Assembly: GCF_017873715.1 (NCBI RefSeq)
Contig: NZ_JAGGKM010000001.1
Location: forward strand, 310,001-374,000
DNA: 64,000 nucleotides
Origin: Cytobacillus luteolus
GTDB taxonomy: Bacteria; Bacillota; Bacilli; Bacillales; Bacillaceae_L
Direction: 5' to 3'
This document shows positions 35,247 through 43,291 of this stretch, one piece after another (the first letter of the stretch is position 1; every line of letters starts with the position of its first letter). A program made the translations under genes and the position numbers. The notes below the pieces were generated by a model. It saw only the letters and a program-made list of their open reading frames with translations. It ran no database searches and was not told where the DNA came from.

Positions 35247-36263
35247 ATGGCTACAATTGAGGATGTTGCAAAATTATCGGGATTATCAAGGACCACGGTT
35301 TCAAGAGTTATAAATAATCATCCATATGTCGCAGAGGAAAAAAGAATCATTGTACTCGAAGCAATGAAAAACTTAGGTTATGTACCAAATTCTGCTGCAA
35401 GAAGCTTAAGAAATCAAAAAACAGGTATGCTTGCTGTATTAGTACCAAGAATTACGAACCCTTTCTTTAGTCAACTAATTGAAGCAATTGAAATAGCGGC
35501 ATCTGAACATGGGTATCAGCTGATAGTTTGTCAGACTAGGTATTTAAAAGAAAAAGAATTAGATTATCTTAATCTCTTAAAAACTAAACAAATCGATGGA
35601 GTGGTTTTAACTTCTACTGAAAATGACTGGGAGACTATCTCCCCATTTTTAAAATATGGACCAATCGTTCTGTGCAATGAACCGAATGAAAGAGCGAATG
35701 TACCCATGGTTACTTTAGACCACTTCTATGGTGGATATTTAGCTACAAAGCACCTTATTGAACAAGGTCATAAAGTAATTGCTTACTGTTGTGGGGAGTA
35801 TAAAAGTTCTATTAGTAAGCATAGAGAGTTAGGGTTTTTAAAAGCACTTTCAGAGTCAAACTTATATTTTGATGAACAGCATGCATTTCGTGATGCTTTA
35901 AGTGTTGCAGATGGTAGAGAAATTTTCCATAGAATAAAAGAAATGGCTTATCAGCCTACAGCTATATTCACTGGCGGAGATGAAGTAGCTGTTGGAATCC
36001 TTGCAGAGGCAAAGAGTAGGGGATGGAAAATTCCAGAACAACTTTCTGTTGTCGGATTTGATAATCAAATAATAACAGAGTTAGTGGAGCCTACAATTAC
36101 AACCGTTCATCAACCAGTGAATCAAATGGGTCAAAAAGTCTTAGAGCTGCTTATGGAAAAAATTAAAAGCAAAACAAAGTTGTACAGAGATGTACATTGT
36201 TTACCATTGGAGCTTATTGTTAGAGAATCAACGCTAAAAAAGGCTAACCAAACACTATATTAA
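35247..36263 (+). CDS. LacI-family transcriptional regulator
   Basis: A 338-residue sugar-type repressor. The LacI helix-turn-helix is at the N-terminus: ATIEDVAKLSGLSRTTVSRV, with the hinge helix PNSAARSLR near residue 50. The periplasmic-binding-like effector domain fills 60-330 (MLAVLVPRITNPFFS, VVGFDNQ). The effector is unknown. No sugar genes lie beside it, and it is flanked by hemY and yhfH. It is probably autoregulated through the operator at 35213-35226. A terminator follows directly. Confidence 0.92.
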   Translation: MATIEDVAKLSGLSRTTVSRVINNHPYVAEEKRIIVLEAMKNLGYVPNSAARSLRNQKTGMLAVLVPRITNPFFSQLIEAIEIAASEHGYQLIVCQTRYLKEKELDYLNLLKTKQIDGVVLTSTENDWETISPFLKYGPIVLCNEPNERANVPMVTLDHFYGGYLATKHLIEQGHKVIAYCCGEYKSSISKHRELGFLKALSESNLYFDEQHAFRDALSVADGREIFHRIKEMAYQPTAIFTGGDEVAVGILAEAKSRGWKIPEQLSVVGFDNQIITELVEPTITTVHQPVNQMGQKVLELLMEKIKSKTKLYRDVHCLPLELIVRESTLKKANQTLY

Positions 36264-36268
36264 ATAAA

Positions 36269-36298
36269 AGAAAGCAGCCATTGAGGCTGCTTTTTGTG
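36269..36298 (+). terminator. Terminator after the LacI-family gene
   Basis: AAAGCAGCC pairs with GGCTGCTTT around a 5-base loop, then TTGTG. Confidence 0.88.
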
Positions 36299-36313
36299 TA
36301 GTCATTTTATAAT

Positions 36314-36445
36314 TTATTTTCCAAGCTGCATGCAGTTTTCGCACTTGTTTCCATAGCATTCATGCTGCTCCTGGATTTCATTTTCACATTCGATACACTT
36401 TTTCGCAGGAAGATTTTTAAAAAATTCAGTACTTTTCATTAACAT
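36314..36445 (-). CDS. yhfH: YhfH-family small zinc-ribbon protein (43 aa)
   Basis: A 43-residue protein: MLMKSTEFFKNLPAKKCIEC begins it, and CYGNKCENCMQLGK ends it. Paired cysteines (CIEC and CENC, plus one more Cys and a His between) suggest a zinc ribbon. It matches B. subtilis YhfH in size and in its place beside yhfI. The ribosome site GGAGGGG lies 5 bases before the ATG, which supports a real gene. Function is unknown. Confidence 0.85.
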   Translation of the reverse strand: MLMKSTEFFKNLPAKKCIECENEIQEQHECYGNKCENCMQLGK

Positions 36446-36596
36446 TTTATCCCCTCCAATGTGTTTTTCTTATAATCATTGTATTATAACAGTTTGTTTT
36501 GGTCAACGTCTGTTTTGTAACAATTTTTAAAATGATGAAAATGCCTATATAATAAAATAAGGAAGAGTTAGAATGCATTTTAAAGGAGTGAGTGAG

Positions 36597-37331
36597 TTGA
36601 AGGTTACTGTAGTAGGATTTTGGGGTGGTTACCCAGGAGTGAATGAGGCAACGACAGGATATTTATTTGAAGAAAATGGATTTCGCTTGTTAGTTGACTG
36701 TGGGAGTGGTGTTGTAGCACAGTTGCAAAACTACATAAAAGTTGAGGAACTAGACGCGGTTATTCTCTCTCATTATCATCATGACCATGTTGCTGACATT
36801 GGTCCACTGCAATATGCACGCCTTATAGCAAAGTCATTAGGGAAATCAAATGAAGAACTGCCGATCTATGGACACACATATGATGAAGAGGGATTTTCTA
36901 AGTTAAGCTATAAAGGTTATACAAAAGGAATGCCTTATTATCCTGAAGGAGATATAAAAATTGGTCCTTTTACAATCAGTTTTTTAAGGACAAAGCATCC
37001 TGTTACTTGCTTTGCCATGAGAATAACCAATGGAACACAAACAGTTGTATTTACGGCAGATACTAGTTATATTGAAGAATTTATTCCATTTTCAAAAGAA
37101 GCTGAGTTATTAATATGTGAATGTAATTTATATGAGGGACAGGATGGGCCAGCTTTCGGACATATGACGAGTACAGAGGCAGGTGTCCTTGCAAAAAGTG
37201 CAAAGGTAAAACAGCTACTACTCACTCATTTGCCGCATTATGGAAATCATCAAGATTTGGTGGAACAAGCTTCGAAAGAATATCCTGGACCAATTAATCT
37301 TGCAACATCAGGATTTGTTTGGCAACTGTAA
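36597..37331 (+). CDS. yhfI: Metallo-beta-lactamase-fold hydrolase YhfI
   Basis: An MBL-fold protein of 244 residues related to ribonuclease Z/phosphodiesterases. The metal motif is SHYHHDHVADIG (about 60-71). A further His is in TKHPVTC, Asp in FTADTSY, and His in LLTHLPHYG. An ATG at 36573 opens a longer frame, but AAAGGAG lies 8 bases before the TTG at 36597, giving MKVTVVGFWGG as in B. subtilis YhfI. The substrate is unknown. It is divergent from yhfH. Confidence 0.9.
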   Translation: MKVTVVGFWGGYPGVNEATTGYLFEENGFRLLVDCGSGVVAQLQNYIKVEELDAVILSHYHHDHVADIGPLQYARLIAKSLGKSNEELPIYGHTYDEEGFSKLSYKGYTKGMPYYPEGDIKIGPFTISFLRTKHPVTCFAMRITNGTQTVVFTADTSYIEEFIPFSKEAELLICECNLYEGQDGPAFGHMTSTEAGVLAKSAKVKQLLLTHLPHYGNHQDLVEQASKEYPGPINLATSGFVWQL

Positions 37332-37346
37332 TGAAAATTATTTTTA

Positions 37347-37382
37347 TAAAACTTTCCAACTTATATTGGAAAGTTTTTTTTA
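37347..37382 (+). terminator. Terminator after yhfI
   Basis: AAAACTTTCCAA pairs with TTGGAAAGTTTT around TTATA-type loop bases and is followed by a T run. Confidence 0.9.
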
Positions 37383-37407
37383 TCAAGAAGCTGATTAATA
37401 CTAATTA

Positions 37408-37421
37408 TGAAATCGATTACA
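37408..37421 (+). promoter_or_regulatory. cre-type site upstream of lcfB
   Basis: TGAAATCGATTACA matches all fixed positions of the cre consensus TGWAANCGNTNWCA. It lies just upstream of the lcfB -35. CcpA binding is inferred. Confidence 0.7.
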
Positions 37422-37430
37422 AACTAATTC

Positions 37431-37459
37431 TTGCTAGTTTAATTTTCTTTTAATATAAT
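37431..37459 (+). promoter_or_regulatory. SigA promoter of lcfB
   Basis: TTGCTA, a 17-base spacer and a perfect TATAAT (37454-37459). The start site is expected near 37466. Confidence 0.75.
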
Positions 37460-37480
37460 ATATTTAGATATTTTAGAAAA

Positions 37481-37498
37481 TGAGTGATGATTCATTCA
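37481..37498 (+). promoter_or_regulatory. FadR-like operator in the lcfB leader
   Basis: TGAGTGATGATTCATTCA matches the Bacillus FadR box TGAATGAMTANTCATTCA at all but three fixed positions. It lies between the predicted start site and the ribosome site. FadR represses lcfB in B. subtilis, so this is the expected operator. Confidence 0.72.
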
Positions 37499-37520
37499 TA
37501 AAATAAAGGGAGGGTTTTAC

Positions 37521-39074
37521 GTGAATTTAACTTCACAATTAGGGGTTACAGCAAAGAAATACTTTAATAAAACCGCTTACATTTTTAATGATTCAACTAG
37601 TACATATGCTGAACTTGATGCTGCAGTAACTAAATTTGCTAGTGGTCTTACGAAGCTTGGTATTTCAAAAGGTGACCATGTAGCTATTTTATCTGGAAAT
37701 TCACCTCATTTTATTATCGGATTATATGGTGCACTGCGAGCTGGAGCTACAGTTATTCCAATTAACCCTATTTATACTCCTGATGAGATTGGTTATATAC
37801 TTAAAAATGGTGATGTAAAAACGATCATTGCTCTTGACCTACTAGTTCCACTTTTCGAAAAAATGAATGGCATGCTTCCCGATGTGGAGAACATTATTGC
37901 ATGTGAAACACCACAAGGTTCACAAAGTGACTTAGATGTTACTAAATTATCAATATTCCCGAAATTGAAATCGTTTACAAGTATAATAGGTTCTGGGGAT
38001 TTAGCATTCGAAGGACCACAAGTAAACGATGATGATGTAGCTGTTATCCTTTATACATCAGGAACAACAGGAAAGCCTAAAGGTGCAATGCTTACTCATA
38101 AGAATCTTTATAGCAATGCGATTGATGTTGCGAACTATTTAAAGATCACTGATTCAGATAATGTTATTACAACTTTGCCGATGTTCCATGTATTTTGCTT
38201 AACAGTTGCCTTAAATGCCCCACTCATGAATGGAGGAACACTTATCATTGTTCCGAAATTTAGCCCGGGAGAGATTTTTAGAGTCGCTAAAGAATATAAT
38301 GCAACAGTATTTGCGGGTGTTCCGACTATGTATAATTTCTTGTTGCAATACCCTGAGGGGCAAGTGGAAGACCTTAAGAGTTTAAGGCTTTGTATCTCTG
38401 GTGGTGCGTCCATGCCTGTTGCGCTTTTGACTAGCTTTGAGAAGAAGTTCCAGGTTTTAGTTTCTGAAGGATATGGATTGTCTGAAGCTTCTCCGGTTAC
38501 TTGCTTTAACCCTCTAGATCGTCCACGCAAAGCAGGATCAATTGGAATGAGCATTGTTAATGTTGAAAATAAAGTTGTCAACGAACTTGGCGAAGAAGTA
38601 CCTGTTGGTGAGGTTGGGGAGTTAGTTGTACGTGGTCCTAACGTAATGTCAGGGTATTACAAAATGCCTGAGGAAACTGCACATACAATACGTGATGGCT
38701 GGTTGTATACTGGAGACCTAGCTAAAATGGATGAGGAAGGTTATTTTTATATTGTAGATCGCAAAAAAGATATGATCATTGTAGGCGGTTACAATGTGTA
38801 TCCTCGTGAAGTAGAGGAAGTATTATATAGTCACCCTGGAGTGGTTGAGGTAGCTGTTTTAGGTGTGCCTGATCCTAATTTTGGAGAGGCAGTAAGTTGC
38901 TACGTTGTTAAAAAAGATCAAGACCTAACAGAGGAAGATCTACTAAACTACTGTAAAGAACATCTAGCAAAATATAAAGTTCCGAGTACAATTAACTTCT
39001 TAGAAGAACTTCCTAAAAATACAACTGGTAAGATCTTAAGACGTGCATTAAAAGAAGCTGTTCTTCAGAAATAA
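37521..39074 (+). CDS. lcfB: Long-chain fatty-acid--CoA ligase LcfB
   Basis: Activates fatty acids to acyl-CoA for beta-oxidation, with ATP forming an acyl-AMP. The protein has 517 residues. The AMP-binding P-loop is [16 protein letters not shown] (about 177-192). Later adenylation motifs are [27 protein letters not shown] and [21 protein letters not shown] in overlapping parts. The catalytic C-terminal lysine is in [11 protein letters not shown]. The ribosome site is AAAGGGAGGG. Control by a cre site and a FadR-like box is seen upstream. It matches B. subtilis lcfB (yhfL) in place and size. Confidence 0.95.
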   Translation: MNLTSQLGVTAKKYFNKTAYIFNDSTSTYAELDAAVTKFASGLTKLGISKGDHVAILSGNSPHFIIGLYGALRAGATVIPINPIYTPDEIGYILKNGDVKTIIALDLLVPLFEKMNGMLPDVENIIACETPQGSQSDLDVTKLSIFPKLKSFTSIIGSGDLAFEGPQVNDDDVAVILYTSGTTGKPKGAMLTHKNLYSNAIDVANYLKITDSDNVITTLPMFHVFCLTVALNAPLMNGGTLIIVPKFSPGEIFRVAKEYNATVFAGVPTMYNFLLQYPEGQVEDLKSLRLCISGGASMPVALLTSFEKKFQVLVSEGYGLSEASPVTCFNPLDRPRKAGSIGMSIVNVENKVVNELGEEVPVGEVGELVVRGPNVMSGYYKMPEETAHTIRDGWLYTGDLAKMDEEGYFYIVDRKKDMIIVGGYNVYPREVEEVLYSHPGVVEVAVLGVPDPNFGEAVSCYVVKKDQDLTEEDLLNYCKEHLAKYKVPSTINFLEELPKNTTGKILRRALKEAVLQK

Positions 39075-39087
39075 TTCTTAAGAAAGG

Positions 39088-39115
39088 TGGGCAGTCCTAG
39101 TAGGGGACTGTCCAT
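39088..39115 (+). terminator. Hairpin after lcfB
   Basis: GGGCAGTCC pairs with GGACTGTCC around TAGTAGG. The T tract is weak (ATTATTCTATTTT), so read-through into the methyltransferase gene is possible. Confidence 0.65.
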
Positions 39116-39189
39116 TATTCTATTTTAGAACATATTTTTCCTGTCGACATACTATATTTTATGCAAATTAGGGTAGGGTGGGAAAAATT

Positions 39190-39903
39190 GTGAAGAACAC
39201 ATATCTAGACTGTTTAGCACTGTTTGGAGTTGGGGGAGCGCATCCTGGAGGTCTTAAACTGACAAGAGAAATACTAGCTCAAGAGCAAATTGACTCTTCT
39301 TCTAGGATTCTTGATATTGGTTGCGGAACTGGTCAAACGGCCGCATTTATTTCTAATCACTATAATTGTCATGTTAGTGCTCTTGAGAATAATAAGGTAA
39401 TGCTTGAGAAAGCAGAGGAGCGGCTTTCTACAATTAGTTTGCCTGTTACAATTGTGGAGGGAAAGGCTGAAGAATTACCATTTGAGGATAACCATTTTGA
39501 TATTATTCTGTCAGAATCAGTGATTTCTTTTACAGAACAACCGGTGACACTATCTGAGCTTAAAAGAGTTTTAAAGCCAAATGGTGTATTGTTAGGTATC
39601 GAAATGACACTTGAAAAATTAATAGACAAACAAGAGTTAGAAGCATTTATTCATTTTTATGGAGTCACAAGGCTCCAGACTGAAGATGAGTGGTTTGAAA
39701 CAGTAAAGGAAGCTGGATTTTCGGCTATTCGTATCACTAAAAATGACGAGGATCCGGATGAAGAGGATCTTGAAAATGCTACTGAGTTTTATCTTTCAGA
39801 GAACATCACAGATGAATGTTTTAGTGTGCTAGAAACTCACGAGCAGTTTACAAAAGATTTTAAAGACATAGTCGGCTACCGTGTCATTAGGTGTACTAAA
39901 TAG
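39190..39903 (+). CDS. SAM-dependent methyltransferase (class I)
   Basis: A 237-residue Rossmann-fold methyltransferase. Motif I is ILDIGCGTGQTA (about 41-52), the acidic end of strand 2 is ALENN, and motif II/III is FDIILSESVISF, followed by LKRVLKPNGVLLGIE. It belongs to the UbiE/methyltransferase-11 type; the substrate is unknown. The frame opens with GTG at 39178, but GGGTGGG is well placed for the GTG at 39190, giving MKNTYLDCLALFG. It lies between two fatty-acid catabolism genes but ends at its own terminator. Confidence 0.87.
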   Translation: MKNTYLDCLALFGVGGAHPGGLKLTREILAQEQIDSSSRILDIGCGTGQTAAFISNHYNCHVSALENNKVMLEKAEERLSTISLPVTIVEGKAEELPFEDNHFDIILSESVISFTEQPVTLSELKRVLKPNGVLLGIEMTLEKLIDKQELEAFIHFYGVTRLQTEDEWFETVKEAGFSAIRITKNDEDPDEEDLENATEFYLSENITDECFSVLETHEQFTKDFKDIVGYRVIRCTK

Positions 39904-39924
39904 GTTAGTAGTTTAGTGATGATA

Positions 39925-39963
39925 TTAAAACGACTATTCATTTTGGTAGTCGTTTTATTTTTT
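39925..39963 (+). terminator. Terminator after the methyltransferase gene
   Basis: AAAACGACTA pairs with TAGTCGTTTT around a 10-base loop and is followed by ATTTTTTC. Confidence 0.9.
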
Positions 39964-40022
39964 CATAATAGTATTATATTCTTCGTAAATAAAGGAATTT
40001 ATCTTTTCTTATCGAAATAAAA

Positions 40023-40036
40023 TGTAAGCGGTCACA
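40023..40036 (+). promoter_or_regulatory. cre-type site upstream of the enoyl-CoA hydratase gene
   Basis: TGTAAGCGGTCACA matches every fixed position of TGWAANCGNTNWCA. It lies 23 bp before the chosen start codon, a repressing position. Confidence 0.7.
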
Positions 40037-40059
40037 ACAAAGAGATGGGGAGAGATATC

Positions 40060-40836
40060 ATGAGTACAATTATCTATCATGTTGAAAATTACATAGCAAC
40101 CGTAACATTGAACAGACCAGAAACAATGAATTGCTTTAATTATGAAGCATTAAAAGAGCTTGAGACGGTCGTAGAAGAAATTAGGACAAACCAAGACGTT
40201 CGAGTAGTTGTATTTACTGGTTCAGGAGATAAGGCATTTAGTGTTGGAGCTGACTTGAAAGAAAGAAAAACACTTACACCAGCAGAGGTTAAAAGAAATG
40301 TGTATAAAATTGGAGAGGTATTTGCAAGTATTGAAAACTTGCCACAGCCTACGATTGCTGCGCTGAATGGATATGCTTTCGGAGGTGGTATGGAGCTAGC
40401 TTTAGCTTGTGACTTTAGGATTGCTGTGGACGATACACTAATGGGTTTAACAGAAACAAGTTTAGCGATTATTCCAGGAGCTGGTGGAACTCAAAGACTA
40501 CCAAGATTAATAGGTACTACGAAAGCTTTAGAGCTAATATTAACTGCTAGAAGGCTTTCTTCTGAGGAAGCTTTTAGCTATGGAATATTAACAAAGGTTG
40601 TAAGTCGTGGTGAATTATTAGATTCATGCTATAGCTTTGCAAGCGAAATGCTTAAAAATGGTCCAGTTGCACTTCAACAAGCTAAATTTGCAGTGAAAGA
40701 AGGCATGAATACCGATATTCAAACAGGGCTTAAAATCGAACGAAAAGCCTACGAGATAACAATACCAACTGAAGATCGTGTGGAAGCGCTAAACGCATTC
40801 AACGAAAAACGAAAACCAGTATTCAAAGGACAATAA
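40060..40836 (+). CDS. Enoyl-CoA hydratase/isomerase family protein
   Basis: A crotonase-fold protein of 258 residues that probably hydrates enoyl-CoA in beta-oxidation or a related acyl-CoA pathway. The oxyanion-hole segment is FSVGADLKERK (about 64-74), and ALNGYAFGGGMELALACDFR (about 103-122) is the family signature. The catalytic Glu positions fall in TETSLAIIPGAGGTQRLPR. The frame starts at 40045, but GGGGAGAGATATC before the ATG at 40060 sets the start. The cre site and the nearby lcfB suggest a lipid-use role. Confidence 0.9.
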   Translation: MSTIIYHVENYIATVTLNRPETMNCFNYEALKELETVVEEIRTNQDVRVVVFTGSGDKAFSVGADLKERKTLTPAEVKRNVYKIGEVFASIENLPQPTIAALNGYAFGGGMELALACDFRIAVDDTLMGLTETSLAIIPGAGGTQRLPRLIGTTKALELILTARRLSSEEAFSYGILTKVVSRGELLDSCYSFASEMLKNGPVALQQAKFAVKEGMNTDIQTGLKIERKAYEITIPTEDRVEALNAFNEKRKPVFKGQ

Positions 40837-40845
40837 AAAATGTCT

Positions 40846-40910
40846 AAAGGGGGCCTAATCCACAAGGTGATTTAACACTTTAAAGCACCGGGGGTCAGGC
40901 CCCTTATGAC
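40846..40910. repeat. GC-rich intergenic hairpin element, copy 1
   Basis: GGGGGCCTAATCC and GGGGGTCAGGCCCC can pair across about 25 bases that include AACACTTTAAAGCACCGGGGG. A related sequence recurs at 41876-41934 (CACTTTAATGCACCGGGGG). There is little T after it. It looks like a dispersed small repeat that may also end the converging genes. Confidence 0.6.
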
Positions 40911-40914
40911 ATAT

Positions 40915-41769
40915 TTAGCACATGTTAGGTGGGACTAAGTTTGTATTTAGGACGCTTGGTAGTGTGTCATGGATATATGGTGGTGCTGGCTTAAGGACAG
41001 GTATTTTACCGTGTGGTACAGGGTTCTCAACATATGAGAACATCCCATTTCCATCGATACTTGGACCGTTCGCCCAACGTCCTGTAGCACTTTCGTTCCC
41101 TCTAGAGTAATTGAATAGTACATGTGAAACTTCCTGTTTCTCAAGTTCACGTGGGAATGTACTTGGAACAACAACATTTTCTTTAGCTTCAAGCTCATAA
41201 ATGGCTGCTAACCATTGGTTTTGATGCATGGTATCTCTTGCGATAAGCCATGATAACATATCTTTAACACCACGGTCAGTAGTCGCTTCATACAGACGAA
41301 CAGCCTGTAAACGACCTTGTGATTCTGCATTTAGGTTAGCTCGGAAATCAGCTAATAAGTTTCCGCTAGCACCGATATAGCTTGCTGTCCATCGGTTTCC
41401 GACACTATCAACAGGCATTGCACCTAATCCGGAAACGATGGCATGTTGAGGGTTCATACCTCCTAGAATAGCACCGATAACAGGATCTTTTGCTGCTACC
41501 TCTAAATCCCCAACAGGTGCACCATCAAGTAACCTAGCAATCATAGTAGCTAGCATTTCGATATGTGCAAGCTCCTCAGCTCCTGTGTCCATTAGCAAAT
41601 CCTTATACTTACCATTTCCTCTAACATTCCAACCTTGAAATAAGTATTGTAACGCAACAGAAATTTCTCCAAATTGCCCACCTAATATTTCTTGTAATTG
41701 CTTCGCAAATAGAGGATCTGGCCGCTCAGGCTTTGCTCTATATTGCAATTCTTTTACATGATAAAACAT
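40915..41769 (-). CDS. Manganese catalase
   Basis: A dimanganese catalase of 284 residues that removes hydrogen peroxide without haem. The four-helix bundle has the metal ligands in GGQFGEISVALQY, TGAEELAHIEM (Glu and His), NLNAESQGRLQAVRLYE and ARDTMHQNQW (His). The C-terminal tail is proline-rich (VLKPAPPYIHDTLP). Spore-coat Mn catalases (CotJC) and cytosolic YdbD-type proteins share this fold; with no cotJA/cotJB beside it, I favour the YdbD-type. A weak ribosome site (AAGGGTGCTGAAAAG) precedes the ATG. Confidence 0.93.
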   Translation of the reverse strand: MFYHVKELQYRAKPERPDPLFAKQLQEILGGQFGEISVALQYLFQGWNVRGNGKYKDLLMDTGAEELAHIEMLATMIARLLDGAPVGDLEVAAKDPVIGAILGGMNPQHAIVSGLGAMPVDSVGNRWTASYIGASGNLLADFRANLNAESQGRLQAVRLYEATTDRGVKDMLSWLIARDTMHQNQWLAAIYELEAKENVVVPSTFPRELEKQEVSHVLFNYSRGNESATGRWANGPSIDGNGMFSYVENPVPHGKIPVLKPAPPYIHDTLPSVLNTNLVPPNMC

Positions 41770-41875
41770 CTTTTCAGCACCCTTCTAATCTAACTCTGAA
41801 ATTCATTCTAATATAACGAATCCATGCTAGTAGGCTATGCACCTATAAGAAGTTAGGTGATAGAAAAATTAATAG

Positions 41876-42060
41876 TGGACCTAAGTAAGTAATTTTCAGC
41901 ACTTTAATGCACCGGGGGTATTAAAGCTACCCCTTAATAAATTTTTAAGAGTGTATTGGAGCGGAAAGCAAGTGCCTGTAGCGCAAAGGATCGGACAACG
42001 TTCAAAGTTTAGTTTATCTAAAGATTCTTACAATATATGGCCTTAAGTTTGATGACATCA
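41876..42060. repeat. Intergenic repeat remnants between Mn catalase and the ABC operon
   Basis: This 430-bp gap has no gene. It holds a second copy of the CACCGGGGG element near 41876-41934, with CCGGGGGTA...TACCCC pairing. It then holds GGAGCGGAAAGCAAGTGCC (41957 on), which resembles a small repeat common between Bacillus genes. Near 42058, CATCAGGCCCC repeats part of the first element again. Confidence 0.5.
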
Positions 42061-42081
42061 GGCCCCAATAGAAATAAAGTA

Positions 42082-42160
42082 TTGAAGTTTAATATTTTTT
42101 GTGTATAATTTAGTTTAACGCATAAAAGCATAAAAGCATAAAAGCTTAAAAGCGCGAAAG
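42082..42160 (+). promoter_or_regulatory. SigA promoter and 8-bp tandem repeat ahead of the ABC operon
   Basis: TTGAAG (42082-42087), a 16-base spacer and a perfect TATAAT (42104-42109) form a strong promoter. Five 8-bp units follow from 42120 (GCATAAAA three times, GCTTAAAA, GCGCGAAA). The repeat therefore starts near the first transcribed bases and would lie in the 5' leader. Confidence 0.75.
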
Positions 42161-42204
42161 TAAAATACGAACATAATCTATTTACATAAAAGGAGATGCC
42201 ACAA

Positions 42205-43197
42205 ATGCAAAACAAATGGAAACAACTACTTGCGGGTTCAATAACAGCTACATTACTATTCGTTGGTGGTTGTGGGACAAGCACCACAAATAGCGGAAGC
42301 GCAGATGGAGATAGTACTTATAAAGTAGGAGTTACTCAGATTGTTGAGCACCCATCTTTAGATAAAGCATTAGAAGGATTCCAGAAAGCATTATCAGATA
42401 AAGGGTTATCTGTTGAATATGATGTTCAAATTGCCCAAGGTGATCAAAATAATAATCAAACGATCGCAACAAATTTTGTAGGTGATAAGGTCGATTTAAT
42501 ATTTGCAAACTCTACTCCAAGCGCCTTAAGTGCTTTAAATGCTACTTCTGAAATCCCAATTGTGTTTACATCAGTTACAGACCCAGTTGGAGCTGGTTTA
42601 GTTGAAGCAATGGATAAACCGGGTAAAAATATCACTGGAACAACTGATAACCATCCAGATGCAATTCCTAATACGATCAAATTTATTAATGAGTATTTTC
42701 AAGGGAATACAGTAGGGATGATTTACAATTCCGGTGAGCAGAACTCACTTGCTCAAATAGAGCTTGTTGAAAAGGCTATGGAAGGAACGAACCTAAAAAC
42801 AAAACTTGTATCTGTATCAACTTCTGCTGAAGTTAAACAGGCAGCAGAATCCTTAGTTGGAGCAGTAGATGTAATCTATATTATTACAGATAATACAGTA
42901 GCATCAGCTCTAGAATCAGTGATTCAAGTAGCAAACGATGCTGATATTCCATTATTCGTTGGAGAGCTAGACTCAGTAGAGCGTGGCGGCTTTGCTGCAT
43001 ATGGTTTCGATTACTTTGATATTGGATACGAGGCTGGACTAATGGCTGCACAACTTTTAACACAGGAAAAAGCAGCAAGTGATTTACCTGTTCAATACCC
43101 ACAAAATCTAAAACTATTAATCAACAAAACATCTGCAAATGAAATGGGCATTAAACTAAAAACTGAGTGGGAACAAATAGCTGAATATACGGAATAA
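42205..43197 (+). CDS. ABC transporter substrate-binding lipoprotein (TrpX-like)
   Basis: The binding protein of an ABC importer, 330 residues. The signal peptide ends with the lipobox LFVGGCG. The two-lobed family PF04392 fold shows in YKVGVTQIVEHPSLDKALEG and IPIVFTSVTDPVGAGLV. This family includes streptococcal TrpX, part of a tryptophan importer; aromatic amino acids are a possible substrate. An upstream ATG at 42196 overlaps the ribosome site AAAGGAG, so the ATG at 42205 is used. A permease and an ATPase follow. A hairpin separates it from them. Confidence 0.9.
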   Translation: MQNKWKQLLAGSITATLLFVGGCGTSTTNSGSADGDSTYKVGVTQIVEHPSLDKALEGFQKALSDKGLSVEYDVQIAQGDQNNNQTIATNFVGDKVDLIFANSTPSALSALNATSEIPIVFTSVTDPVGAGLVEAMDKPGKNITGTTDNHPDAIPNTIKFINEYFQGNTVGMIYNSGEQNSLAQIELVEKAMEGTNLKTKLVSVSTSAEVKQAAESLVGAVDVIYIITDNTVASALESVIQVANDADIPLFVGELDSVERGGFAAYGFDYFDIGYEAGLMAAQLLTQEKAASDLPVQYPQNLKLLINKTSANEMGIKLKTEWEQIAEYTE

Positions 43198-43200
43198 TAG

Positions 43201-43262
43201 TTGAGGCTGACCTTAACAACATGTGTTTGTGTTGTTGTGCTCAGCCCAATATCTTTTTTTAG
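43201..43262 (+). terminator. Intra-operon hairpin after the binding-protein gene
   Basis: GAGGCTGA pairs with TCAGCC, and inside it AACAACA pairs with TGTTGTT. CAATATCTTTTTTT follows. It is probably a partial terminator that keeps binding-protein mRNA above permease mRNA. Confidence 0.75.
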
Positions 43263-43291
43263 ATGAATAACTGGAGAGAGGATGAACAGGA

